Shown here one piece after another: positions 1 through 5,561 of a DNA stretch of 11,171 nt. The notes beneath the pieces are model-generated. The model was not told where the DNA came from, did no database searches, and saw only the letters and a program-made list of their open reading frames with translations. Made by a program: the position numbers and the translations under genes. How positions within the stretch are numbered: position 1 is the stretch's first letter; each line of letters starts with the position of its first letter. This stretch comes from an uncultured Collinsella sp. (lineage in GTDB: Bacteria; Actinomycetota; Coriobacteriia; Coriobacteriales; Coriobacteriaceae), in the NCBI GenBank assembly GCA_937950415.1, contig CALFDL010000172.1, positions 1 through 11,171 on the forward strand, written 5' to 3'.

Positions 1-372
1 CATGGCCTCAGCCTCAGCGTGGAGCTGGACGACCTGCCTGTCGAGCTCCCTGGCATCGGTGAGATATCTGACGCTCGCGGCGTGGAGCTCGTTGTTCTCG
101 AGCTCGAGGCTCGCGGTATCGAGCTCGAACTTCTCCTCGATGAAAGCGACCCTCTCATTGCAGTCGGCCTCAAGTCTTTCGTTCCGGTCTCTCGCCTCGC
201 CGAGCTTGCGGTTGAATTCGTCGAGCTGGACCCTGAGCAGCGCGTTCTCGCTCCTGAGGTCGGCAGTCTCGCGCAGCAGCTTCTCCCGCCACGTCGCCTC
301 GATCCGCTCGGCGGCCTCATCTAGGACGCTCTTCACGCCGTAGATCTCCCTGATTTTTCTCTCGTCTGCCAT
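1..372 (-). CDS. Predicted coiled-coil protein, N-terminal 124 residues (runs off left edge)
   Basis: The frame starts with ATG at 372-370 and stays open to the window edge. GGAG lies seven bases upstream of the ATG, which is a good ribosome binding site. The visible 124 residues begin MADERKIREIYGVKSVLDEA and are almost wholly helical and charged, rich in Glu, Arg, Leu and Ala, with leucines at heptad-like spacing (for example LRSENALLRVQL and SLELENNELHAA). There is no signal peptide, membrane segment or cysteine cluster. I do not recognise a family. The gene is GC-richer than the neighbouring element genes. It lies downstream of the winged-helix gene on the same strand, separated by about 450 bp of inverted repeats. 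Its function is unknown; scaffold, partition or mobilization-accessory roles are all possible and none is shown. Confidence 0.75.
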   Translation of the reverse strand, partial: MADERKIREIYGVKSVLDEAAERIEATWREKLLRETADLRSENALLRVQLDEFNRKLGEARDRNERLEADCNERVAFIEEKFELDTASLELENNELHAASVRYLTDARELDRQVVQLHAEAEAM

Positions 373-385
373 GGTGTGGCACTCC

Positions 386-449
386 AATCAACAACGGCAT
401 GGCTCCGCCATGCCAAACGGCTGGGAACAATGCACGGCCGCTGTTGATT
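386..449. repeat. Nested inverted repeat upstream of the coiled-coil gene
   Basis: The arms 386-398 (aatcaacaacggc) and 437-449 (gccgctgttgatt) are complementary at 12 of 13 positions. The left arm overlaps a second hairpin, 396-414, with a perfect 8-bp stem (ggcatggc/gccatgcc) and a 3-nt loop. The two folds share bases 396-398, so they are mutually exclusive at their edge. The structure begins 14 bp upstream of the coiled-coil start codon and would lie in that gene's leader if transcription starts further right. Neither hairpin is followed by a run of T. It could be a regulatory leader, a protein-binding site or part of an origin. Confidence 0.7.
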
Positions 450-679
450 TGTGTTCGCCCTGCGATCGGTGAGTTCTAAAAGGCGTCTCAAGTCATGCGT
501 TCACGCAGGTTTTCGGTTGGAGAAATACCGCACGTTTTCATGGTAACACGTGCCTTAAAGAACGGGCGGCCATATCGATTCGTTGTAAATAGCGTCTACG
601 GCGTGTTGGTGGCAGGAGGTGAGGGCGTTAAAGATGTCGAGAATGATTGTGGGAGTATTTTAGATACAGGCATGAGAAA

Positions 680-739
680 GGGTCGAATCGAAGTGTCTGG
701 CCGGACGCCAATTGTCCGGGAACTGTTTCGGTTCGACCC
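680..739. repeat. Nested inverted repeat (candidate origin or structured RNA)
   Basis: The outer arms 680-692 (gggtcgaatcgaa) and 727-739 (ttcggttcgaccc) match at 12 of 13 positions; the single mismatch would be a U-G wobble in a plus-strand transcript. Inside is a second perfect 6-bp stem, 701-706 (ccggac) with 714-719 (gtccgg), and a 7-nt loop. An internal loop separates the two stems. On the minus strand the outer stem is followed by TTTCT, so a weak terminator for the upstream winged-helix gene is one reading. An oriT-like or replication hairpin is another. Confidence 0.7.
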
Positions 740-787
740 TGCTTCATTTTACATCCGCGGCATGTTCTTGTGGGCATCCTGACGGTG

Positions 788-815
788 ACCGACTCTCACG
801 ACCTCGATAGTCGGT
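788..815. repeat. Short hairpin just downstream of the winged-helix gene
   Basis: accgact (788-794) and agtcggt (809-815) form a perfect 7-bp stem with a 14-nt loop, starting about 8 bp past the winged-helix stop codon on the minus strand. No T-run follows on either strand, so it is not a classical intrinsic terminator. It may be part of the same structured region as the larger repeat at 680-739. Confidence 0.5.
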
Positions 816-823
816 TTGTGGGC

Positions 824-1210
824 TTAAAGTTTCGGAGGCTCCCAAGCGTTTTCAATCGCGGCGCGGTAGATTGCGGCGTAATTAAGCATCCAGCTGCCAT
901 CACCAACTTTTTGAATATACCCCTTATCCTTCAGAGAGGTATAGGCCCGGGATATAGTGTTCTTACTCAGGCGGTAGTGATCCTCAATCCATTTGCTTTT
1001 AGCGCAGAAGCCCATGGGCCGTTTGTTTTTGGAAGGTTTTCCAAACTTCCATACAAGGCCGAGGATGAGACGCTCGGCGGCAACGGTGGTGACGCAGCAC
1101 GCCCACTCGGGCACTGAAATAAAAATAGCCTTATCCATTTTCCCCGTAATCTCTCGTTGCTCAGTAGCATCATCGCTAAATATGCCGGAAATCGACGGAA
1201 GCTCGCTCAT
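824..1210 (-). CDS. Winged-helix DNA-binding protein of the mobile element
   Basis: This is a 128-residue protein. I chose ATG at 1210 because AGGTGG lies five bases upstream; a GTG three codons earlier (1219) has no such site. Residues about 70-98 (WIEDHYRLSKNTISRAYTSL and flanks) read as a helix-turn-helix, followed by a likely wing at 99-110 (IQKVGDGSWMLN). This resembles the winged helix of GntR-like regulators and of the DNA-binding N-termini of some plasmid replication initiators. No catalytic motif is present. The gene follows the excisionase-like gene with 9 bp between them, its ribosome site overlapping that gene's stop, so the two are probably co-transcribed. A role in regulation or replication of the element is plausible but not shown. 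Confidence 0.75.
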   Translation of the reverse strand: MSELPSISGIFSDDATEQREITGKMDKAIFISVPEWACCVTTVAAERLILGLVWKFGKPSKNKRPMGFCAKSKWIEDHYRLSKNTISRAYTSLKDKGYIQKVGDGSWMLNYAAIYRAAIENAWEPPKL

Positions 1211-1219
1211 GTTTACCAC

Positions 1220-1465
1220 CTAATCAAGGTGGGCGGTACGACCTTCAAGCTGCTTGAAAAGCTCGTAGAACGAGCTTTCAAACATGTAATTAGAGCGATG
1301 GATCTGGATGAGCTTGCCGGACTCTCGCATAAACTTGCGTGCGGTGTTTTCGCTCCAGCCAGTGAGTTCGCGGATATCGTTAACGCGGAGCAACCGATCG
1401 CACTGAGCGGCACCAGTGGGGAAAGTCGGTGTGGACGCCTGAGTGCTAATCTTTGGAGTAGCCAT
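1220..1465 (-). CDS. Excisionase-like small helix-turn-helix protein
   Basis: This is an 81-residue protein. Residues about 25-50 (LLRVNDIRELTGWSENTARK onward) form a helix-turn-helix of the kind used by excisionases and MerR/DUF-type 'helix-turn-helix domain' proteins to read the attachment region. The first 22 residues look unstructured. The start at 1465 is preceded by AAGGA about ten bases upstream. The gene lies between the winged-helix gene and the integrase, all on the same strand, the usual place of a recombination directionality factor. By position and size I infer it assists the integrase in excision or controls its expression. It could equally be a plain transcriptional regulator. 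No cysteine or metal motif is present. Confidence 0.7.
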   Translation of the reverse strand: MATPKISTQASTPTFPTGAAQCDRLLRVNDIRELTGWSENTARKFMRESGKLIQIHRSNYMFESSFYELFKQLEGRTAHLD

Positions 1466-1683
1466 GATGAGCTATCCTTTCAATGAGGGCCCTCCCTGTG
1501 CTTGTAAGACGTACCAGGTTCATAAGCACTTGGGGGGCCGGTTTCTATGACTACATGCGTAGCCATCTGACAGCTTTAGCATGTATTAAAACTCATTAGA
1601 TGTCAATCAAATAAAGCATCTACCTGCGGAAACGGTATTATAGTACCGTAATATTATGAAATAAACGATGAATGAAAAACATG
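1466..1683 (-). promoter_or_regulatory. Candidate promoter and operator upstream of the xis-like gene
   Basis: This spacer follows the integrase stop and precedes the xis-like start. On the minus strand a perfect TATAAT (plus 1637-1642) lies inside an 18-bp inverted repeat, 1632-1649, with arms acggta and taccgt. A TTTATT 17 bp upstream is a weak -35 match. A repressor on this palindrome would block the promoter. Initiation here would leave a leader of roughly 160 nt before the xis-like gene, containing a 28-codon frame (1566-1480). A second minus-strand TTGACA occurs further down the leader, without a good -10. This is inferred from sequence only. Confidence 0.4.
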
Positions 1684-2931
1684 CTATTTCTCGCTTCTCT
1701 GTATATAGGCGTTGATGAAGGCTTCGTAGCCTTTAACTGCTTTTATTTCTGATTGTTGAACGAGGCTTGTATACGTTTTGAGCGTGATATTGGGGTCCGC
1801 GTGGCCAAGAATACCTTGCACGCTTCTAACGTCCGATCCGTTCGCCAGCATAAAAGTGCTTACACAATGCCTGAGCTGATGCGGGCAGATGCCCTTATAT
1901 AGTTTTCCGCCAGTCGAATTGTTCGGCTCATAGATTCCAAGATTGCAGCTAACTGCGAAATCGCGAAACCAATGGTTGAAGATGTAGTTTTTCATGTGAC
2001 AGACAGTAGGGATCCCTTGCTCGACAGCAATATCGCTAATGATGGGAGTGCTGCCAGTCTGGGACAGCCCCAGAGAGGCCAGGAGCTCTTTTTGTATGGC
2101 TGACCATGATTGAAGACGTTCGGCCAAGGTTTCTCCAACGGGGATTTTGCGTTGGCTTTCTTGTGACTTGGGTGCCCTCAGTTCATGGTCGTTGGTGTAC
2201 TGCCTGTCAATTTTCAAGGTTTTATTGGCAGGGTCCCAATCGCGCCATTCGAGGCCCAGCATCTCGCCTTTCCGCATACCCGTATACACTAGTACTAGTG
2301 TACCAACAGCTTCGGCGGTGAGCTCAATGTGTTGAAGACGTGTGCATAGGGTAGCTACTTGGTCGATTGTCAGTGATTCTCTTTTGTTGCGTGGTCTGCG
2401 AACATGAACGGTAGCGCAGGGGTTTCGGTCAATTATTCTCTTTGCGACCGCATTCGACAAAATCTGACGCAGTTTCGCATTGATTCGTACAAGCTCTGAT
2501 GGTTTGTATTTTCCCGTACGACGAGCTTCGGCATATGTTTCTTCGATTAGATCGGGAGTTAGCCCCTCAATTGTCTGAAACGCACCGAATAGGTCTTCGA
2601 TATGCCTGCAATCGTACGCTTCTCTTTCATAGCTCGTTGGCGCAAGCTCGGTGTCCCTATTTTCATGAAAGGCCCAGCAGTAGGACGCAAGCAAAGTGGG
2701 CTTTTTAGTTTTAGTGATCGTGCCAGAGGAGTTGATTTCAGCCAGCTTGGCCTGCATTGCAGCCTTAGCTTCTGTTTTAGTCTTGCAACGAACTGTATAA
2801 GTTGGGGATCGTTTGTAGCGCCCCGTCTTAGGGTCCTTGACTCCAAGGGAAAAATAATAGCGATAGGTGTTAGGTGATCTCTTGTCTTTCCAACACGTGC
2901 CTCTTCCGCTAATTAGTGGCTGTTCTGACAT
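1684..2931 (-). CDS. int: Tyrosine recombinase (phage/ICE-type integrase)
   Basis: This 415-residue protein catalyses site-specific strand exchange between the element's attP and the tRNA-Arg attB, through a 3'-phosphotyrosine intermediate. Residues about 20-68 form an AP2-like arm-binding N-terminus (NTYRYYFSLGVKDPKTGRYK), about 80-165 the core-binding domain, and about 185-392 the catalytic domain. The catalytic set is complete: R220 (YTGMRKGE), K255 (APKSQ), H351 and R354 (HQLRH), H377 (LGHAD) and the nucleophile Y387 (LKTYTSL). The length is normal for the family and there is no frameshift. ATG at 2931 has GGAG seven bases upstream. The gene begins about 190 bp from the tRNA fragment and is transcribed away from it, so its leader overlaps the attachment region, where integrase and an Xis could autoregulate it. 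Confidence 0.95.
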   Translation of the reverse strand: MSEQPLISGRGTCWKDKRSPNTYRYYFSLGVKDPKTGRYKRSPTYTVRCKTKTEAKAAMQAKLAEINSSGTITKTKKPTLLASYCWAFHENRDTELAPTSYEREAYDCRHIEDLFGAFQTIEGLTPDLIEETYAEARRTGKYKPSELVRINAKLRQILSNAVAKRIIDRNPCATVHVRRPRNKRESLTIDQVATLCTRLQHIELTAEAVGTLVLVYTGMRKGEMLGLEWRDWDPANKTLKIDRQYTNDHELRAPKSQESQRKIPVGETLAERLQSWSAIQKELLASLGLSQTGSTPIISDIAVEQGIPTVCHMKNYIFNHWFRDFAVSCNLGIYEPNNSTGGKLYKGICPHQLRHCVSTFMLANGSDVRSVQGILGHADPNITLKTYTSLVQQSEIKAVKGYEAFINAYIQRSEK

Positions 2932-3123
2932 CTTTGCGCTCCGTTTCTTTGAATAGTTTTCAACAATTCATTGAGTGCAGTTTAGCTAAAGCTGTTAGTA
3001 ATATGTTTGTAAAAGCGTAGGCGCAGCTACCGGAGGCAAAAGACACAAACTGCTATGTTTATCTGCGGTTATATGATGTTCAATGATGCTTGATGAATGG
3101 TAGGGGGTAGCATTAAATCATAT
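2932..3123. other. Attachment-region spacer between integrase and tRNA fragment
   Basis: This AT-rich, gene-free stretch is the element side of the att site and the leader of the integrase gene. A perfect 10-bp palindrome, tttagctaaa, sits at 2981-2990, about 50 bp upstream of the integrase start, and could be an operator or an Xis/integrase site. I could not define clear arm-type direct repeats by eye. No convincing -10/-35 pair for the integrase stands out; the best -35 candidate on the minus strand is TTTACA. Confidence 0.5.
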
Positions 3124-3168
3124 CTCCTAAAGCGGGTGTCGACGGTTCGAATCCGCCCGGGGGCACCA
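3124..3168 (+). other. Element-chromosome junction: 3' fragment of tRNA-Arg(CCU)
   Basis: The 45 nt read as the 3' part of a tRNA: anticodon loop ctCCTaa (3124-3130), 3' anticodon stem agcgg (3131-3135), variable region gtgtc, T stem and loop gacgg-TTCGAAT-ccgcc (3141-3157), 3' acceptor strand cgggggc (3158-3164), A73 and encoded CCA (3166-3168). The CCU anticodon with U33 and A37 identifies tRNA-Arg. The matching 5' half (expected acceptor gcccccg) is absent upstream; AT-rich element sequence abuts the loop instead. It is therefore an attachment-site remnant and not a functional tRNA. One T-stem pair (A-C at 3142/3156) is mismatched. Confidence 0.85.
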
Positions 3169-3249
3169 GAAGATTATGACGGCGTCGCGAGAGCGGCGCC
3201 GTTTCTGGTTTGTGGGAGCTGCCGGCGGATTCGGACCGTCGGCACCCGC
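3132..3249. repeat. 26-bp inverted repeat made of tRNA-Arg fragment and its inverted copy
   Basis: The minus strand of 3224-3249 repeats plus-strand 3132-3157 (3' anticodon stem through T stem) at 24 of 26 positions. Both differences are T in the direct copy against C in the inverted one, so a plus-strand RNA could pair all 26 positions using two U-G wobbles. The spacer contains the hairpin at 3179-3202. The origin is unclear: it may be a second, inverted tRNA fragment from another integration event or a rearrangement. Confidence 0.75.
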
Positions 3250-3300
3250 GTCACTCATTTCCCCGCGGGGGAGTTTTCGAATCCGCCCGGGGGCACCAGA
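3146..3300 (+). repeat. 25-bp direct repeat of the tRNA 3' end (3146-3170 and 3276-3300)
   Basis: The T loop through CCA plus two following bases is repeated exactly, beginning ttcgaatccgcccggggg at both places. The left copy is the end of the 45-nt tRNA fragment. The right copy has no tRNA sequence upstream of the T loop and ends directly before the strong terminator at 3309-3341. It is likely the original chromosomal 3' end of the tRNA gene, truncated by an earlier integration, while the left copy was brought by an element. A perfect ccccgcgggg palindrome (3261-3270) lies just before the right copy. Confidence 0.8.
3179..3211 (+). terminator. Rho-independent terminator after the left tRNA fragment
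   Basis: A 10-bp stem, 3179-3188 with 3193-3202 (one G-T pair), closed by a gaga loop, is followed by tttctggttt. It begins 10 nt past the CCA, where a tRNA terminator is expected, and supports the view that this fragment once ended a working tRNA gene. Confidence 0.7.
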
Positions 3301-3308
3301 GGAATATC

Positions 3309-3346
3309 GAGCCCGGTACCGTTACGGTGCCGGGCTCTTTTGGTTT
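3309..3346 (+). terminator. Rho-independent terminator after the right tRNA 3' copy
   Basis: A 13-bp stem, 3309-3321 with 3325-3337 (one G-T pair), has a tta loop and is followed by ttttggttt. It lies 11 nt past the CCA of the right tRNA copy and so is probably the native terminator of the chromosomal tRNA-Arg gene. It points towards the end of pknB, whose own terminator faces it. Confidence 0.85.
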
Positions 3347-3373
3347 AAGGCATGCCGTAGTATTCGCTGCTTC

Positions 3374-3415
3374 AGATAAAGAAAGCGCCCGCTTGCTGGG
3401 GGAGCAAGCGGGCGC
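3374..3415 (-). terminator. Terminator of the FHA-pstP-pknB operon
   Basis: A perfect 13-bp stem, 3385-3397 with 3403-3415, with a five-base loop, is followed on the minus strand by tttcttta. It lies about 50 bp past the pknB stop and ends the operon. No T-run exists on the plus-strand side. A smaller hairpin with a 5-bp stem (3434-3447) lies between it and the stop codon. Confidence 0.85.
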
Positions 3416-3467
3416 CTGTGAGCGAATATGTTTGCGGCGAAAGCCGCGATGAGCGGTGGGGTGGCGA

Positions 3468-5429
3468 CTAGTTGGTCGTACCGGAATCGTCGCCCGTGCT
3501 CGTGCCCGAGCCCGAGCCCGAACCAGAAAGTGCGACCGTCAGCGTGATCGTATTGTCGGTCGACTGCTTGCCGGTGGGGGAGACGCCCGTAACGGTGGCG
3601 TTCTCGTTGCCGCTCACGGGGTTGCCGTTCTGATCGCAGAAGGCGATGTTGTAGAACCCGGCGTTGTTGAGCGCGGTGACGGCGGCGGAGATGCTCTTGC
3701 CGTACAGGTTGCCCGGGACGCTGGCCTTGCCGGACTTCTTGGCGATGACGACGGTGATCGTGGCACCGGGCTTCTGCTTGCCGCTGGGGTTCCAGCTAAT
3801 TACGGTGCCCTCGGTAACCGAGTCGTTTTCCTGGTAACTCACGTCGACGCCAAAGCCAGCCATGTCGAGAGCGTTGCGCGCCTGGGCCTCGGTCATGTCG
3901 GTCAGATCGGGCACCGAGGTGGTGTCCGGGCCGCCAGAGACCTTGTACGAGATGGTCGTGCCCTTCTCGACTTCCTTGCCGGCTTCGGTGCCCTGCTCAA
4001 AGACCTGGCCCTCTTCGGCCTCATTGGCTTCCTCCGAAGCGCTGCCCTTCAGGCCCACGCTTGCCAGTGCGGCCTCGGCCTGGTCCTTGGTCAGGCCGAC
4101 GAGCTGCGGAACCTCAACCTTCTCGGAAGGCTTGGGGCCCTTGGAGATCACCAGGTTCACCTTGGTGCCCTTGGCCTTCTTGGTGTTGCCGTTGGGCGTC
4201 TGCTCGGCGACCTTGCCCTCGTCGACGTCGTCGTTGTAGCTCTGATCGACGGTGCCAACCTCGAGGCCGGCCTCCTTGATCAGCTCCACGGCAGTCTGCT
4301 GGTCCTTGCCCAGTACGTCGGGCACCGTGACCTGCTCGCCGCCAAAGAGCCCCGTGGCAAAGGCCACCACGATGCCGATGACGGCAACGGCGGCAACCAC
4401 GGCGGCGATGACCTTGTTCTTGTTGGACTTGGGCTTCTCGACCTCGTAGGAACCCGTGGAGCCCGAGACGGCGCTACGGGCGGTGTTCTGGCCGCTCACG
4501 CCCGAGACGGGACGAACCATGGCGCGCGTGGAGTCGGAAAGCTCGCGCGTCTTGGTGGCGCCCAGGTCGCCGGCGGCACCGATGATGCGCGTGGGCTCCG
4601 AGACATTGACGGCACGGCCGGACAGGTAGCTGTTGAGTACCTGGCGCAGCTCGTCGGCCGTCTGGAAGCGGTTTGCCGGGTCCTTCTCCATGCACTTGAG
4701 GATAATGCGCTCCAGGTCGGCATCGACGCCGGAGTTGATCTGGCTCGGCGGAATGGGAAGCTCGTTGACCTGCTTGAGCGCGACCGAGATGGCGTCGTCG
4801 CCGTCAAAGGGTACGCGGCCGGTGGCACACTCGTACATGACGACACCCAGCGAGTAGATATCCGAGGTGGGGCCGAGGTCCTGGCCGCGGGTCTGCTCGG
4901 GGCTAACATAGTGGGCGGTGCCCAACACGTTGTTGTCCTGCGTGAGGTGGCTGTTCTTGGCACGCGCGATGCCAAAGTCCATTACCTTGATGTTGCCGTC
5001 GGGCAGCACCATGATGTTCTGCGGCTTAATGTCGCGGTGGATGATCTCGTGCTTGTGTGCGACCGAAAGCGCGGAGCTGATCTGCGAACCGATCTGCGCG
5101 ACCTTCTTGGGATCGAGGGCGCCGTGGCTCTTGATGCCGCTCTTAAGGTCGGTACCGCGCAGGTACTCCATGACGATGTAATAGGTGTCGCCGTCCTTGC
5201 CCCAGTCGTAGACGCCCACGATATAGGGGGAGGACAGGCCGGCCGCTGCCTGGGCCTCCTGCTTAAAGCGGGCGGCGAAGGTGGCGTCGCCGGCATACTG
5301 CGGCAGCATGATCTTGACGGCAACCGTGCGGTCGAGGACCTGATCCTGCGCACGGAAGACGGTCGCCATGCCGCCCGTTCCCACCTTATCCTTGAGGAGG
5401 TATCTTCCCCCGAGGACCCTCTGTTCCAT
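3468..5429 (-). CDS. pknB: PknB-type membrane Ser/Thr kinase with four PASTA repeats
   Basis: This 653-residue kinase senses muropeptides or lipid II outside and phosphorylates cell-wall and division proteins inside. I chose ATG at 5429, which has AGGAG five bases upstream; an ATG five codons earlier lacks one. The kinase domain (about 9-270) has the glycine loop GTGGMATVF (17-25), K39, HRDIKPQN with catalytic D133, DFG (151-153) and SPE (176-178). A juxtamembrane linker (270-339) leads to one membrane helix (about 340-362), four PASTA repeats (about 366-431, 437-500, 503-564, 569-634) and a Ser-Gly tail. In the activation loop LTQDNNVLGT, the second of the two threonines phosphorylated in M. 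tuberculosis PknB is Asp. It is the last gene of the operon, 132 bp after the SEDS-PBP gene, and no pknA is present. Confidence 0.96.
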   Translation of the reverse strand: MEQRVLGGRYLLKDKVGTGGMATVFRAQDQVLDRTVAVKIMLPQYAGDATFAARFKQEAQAAAGLSSPYIVGVYDWGKDGDTYYIVMEYLRGTDLKSGIKSHGALDPKKVAQIGSQISSALSVAHKHEIIHRDIKPQNIMVLPDGNIKVMDFGIARAKNSHLTQDNNVLGTAHYVSPEQTRGQDLGPTSDIYSLGVVMYECATGRVPFDGDDAISVALKQVNELPIPPSQINSGVDADLERIILKCMEKDPANRFQTADELRQVLNSYLSGRAVNVSEPTRIIGAAGDLGATKTRELSDSTRAMVRPVSGVSGQNTARSAVSGSTGSYEVEKPKSNKNKVIAAVVAAVAVIGIVVAFATGLFGGEQVTVPDVLGKDQQTAVELIKEAGLEVGTVDQSYNDDVDEGKVAEQTPNGNTKKAKGTKVNLVISKGPKPSEKVEVPQLVGLTKDQAEAALASVGLKGSASEEANEAEEGQVFEQGTEAGKEVEKGTTISYKVSGGPDTTSVPDLTDMTEAQARNALDMAGFGVDVSYQENDSVTEGTVISWNPSGKQKPGATITVVIAKKSGKASVPGNLYGKSISAAVTALNNAGFYNIAFCDQNGNPVSGNENATVTGVSPTGKQSTDNTITLTVALSGSGSGSGTSTGDDSGTTN

Positions 5430-5561
5430 TCCTGCTCCTAACATAACTATTCGCTCAACGATGTGTGTAGTACCAAATGTGTGGCCGCCGGGGCCGTGTG
5501 GCGCGTTGCCGCTAGCTCATCGGCCGCGGCGCGTCCCAAGTATCCGCTTTGATCACGGGCA
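5430..5561. other. 132-bp gap between the SEDS-PBP gene and pknB
   Basis: This is the only sizeable gap in an otherwise tight operon. On the minus strand a 16-codon frame opens by TGATG overlap with the upstream stop, but it has no independent support. An imperfect GC-rich stem (cgcgccgc with gcggcaacgcg) lies mid-gap. I see no convincing -10/-35 pair, so a separate pknB promoter or a processing site remains possible but unproven. Confidence 0.4.

Larger units (their letters stand above)
373..823. other. Gene-poor, inverted-repeat-rich spacer in the mobile element
   Basis: About 450 bp separate the coiled-coil gene from the winged-helix gene. I see no convincing gene here; a 95-codon plus-strand frame (495-782) lacks a ribosome binding site and any recognisable motif. 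The stretch does hold three inverted-repeat structures: 386-449 with an inner hairpin, 680-739 with an inner hairpin, and 788-815. Such density is typical of replication or transfer origins or of structured regulatory RNA, but no specific nick site, iteron set or known RNA family could be identified by eye. Confidence 0.6.
1..3168. mobile_element. Right end of a tRNA-Arg-integrated element (integrase-type), left end outside window
   Basis: A tyrosine recombinase gene, an excisionase-like gene, a winged-helix gene and a coiled-coil gene lie next to a displaced 3' fragment of tRNA-Arg(CCU). This is the standard layout of an integrative element inserted in a tRNA gene. Most of this stretch is more AT-rich than the cell-wall operon to the right. 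The fragment spans anticodon loop to CCA, so the exchange probably took place in the anticodon loop. No relaxase, replication gene, capsid or transfer gene is visible, so I cannot say whether this is a mobilizable element, an integrative plasmid or a phage. The intact tRNA should sit at the unseen left end. Confidence 0.8.

Noticed and set aside
2..343. Two overlapping plus-strand frames at the left edge
   Set aside because: They are shadows of the minus-strand coiled-coil gene, which has a good ribosome site and a coherent heptad pattern.
495..782. A 95-codon plus-strand frame in the inverted-repeat region
   Set aside because: No Shine-Dalgarno before the ATG, no recognised motif, opposite to the direction of all element genes, and it runs through the nested hairpin at 680-739. 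Kept only as a remote possibility.
3221..3297. A possible complete tRNA ending at the right CCA
   Set aside because: The 5' side does not pair with the acceptor strand, and no D arm or anticodon arm can be folded; only the T loop to CCA is tRNA-like.
3097..3379. Short plus-strand frames across the tRNA fragments
   Set aside because: They translate tRNA-derived and terminator sequence; no ribosome site and no plausible protein.
3490..3530. Short tandem repeat of gagccc-type units at the end of pknB
   Set aside because: It encodes the Ser-Gly tail of the kinase and is too short to be a separate repeat element.
3456..5441. A 661-codon plus-strand open frame lying antisense to nearly all of pknB
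   Set aside because: It is the mirror of a high-GC coding sequence with strong third-position GC, has no ribosome site or recognisable domain, and its protein is a low-complexity Gly/Ala/Leu/Val/Arg/Asp mix. pknB on the other strand has every kinase motif.
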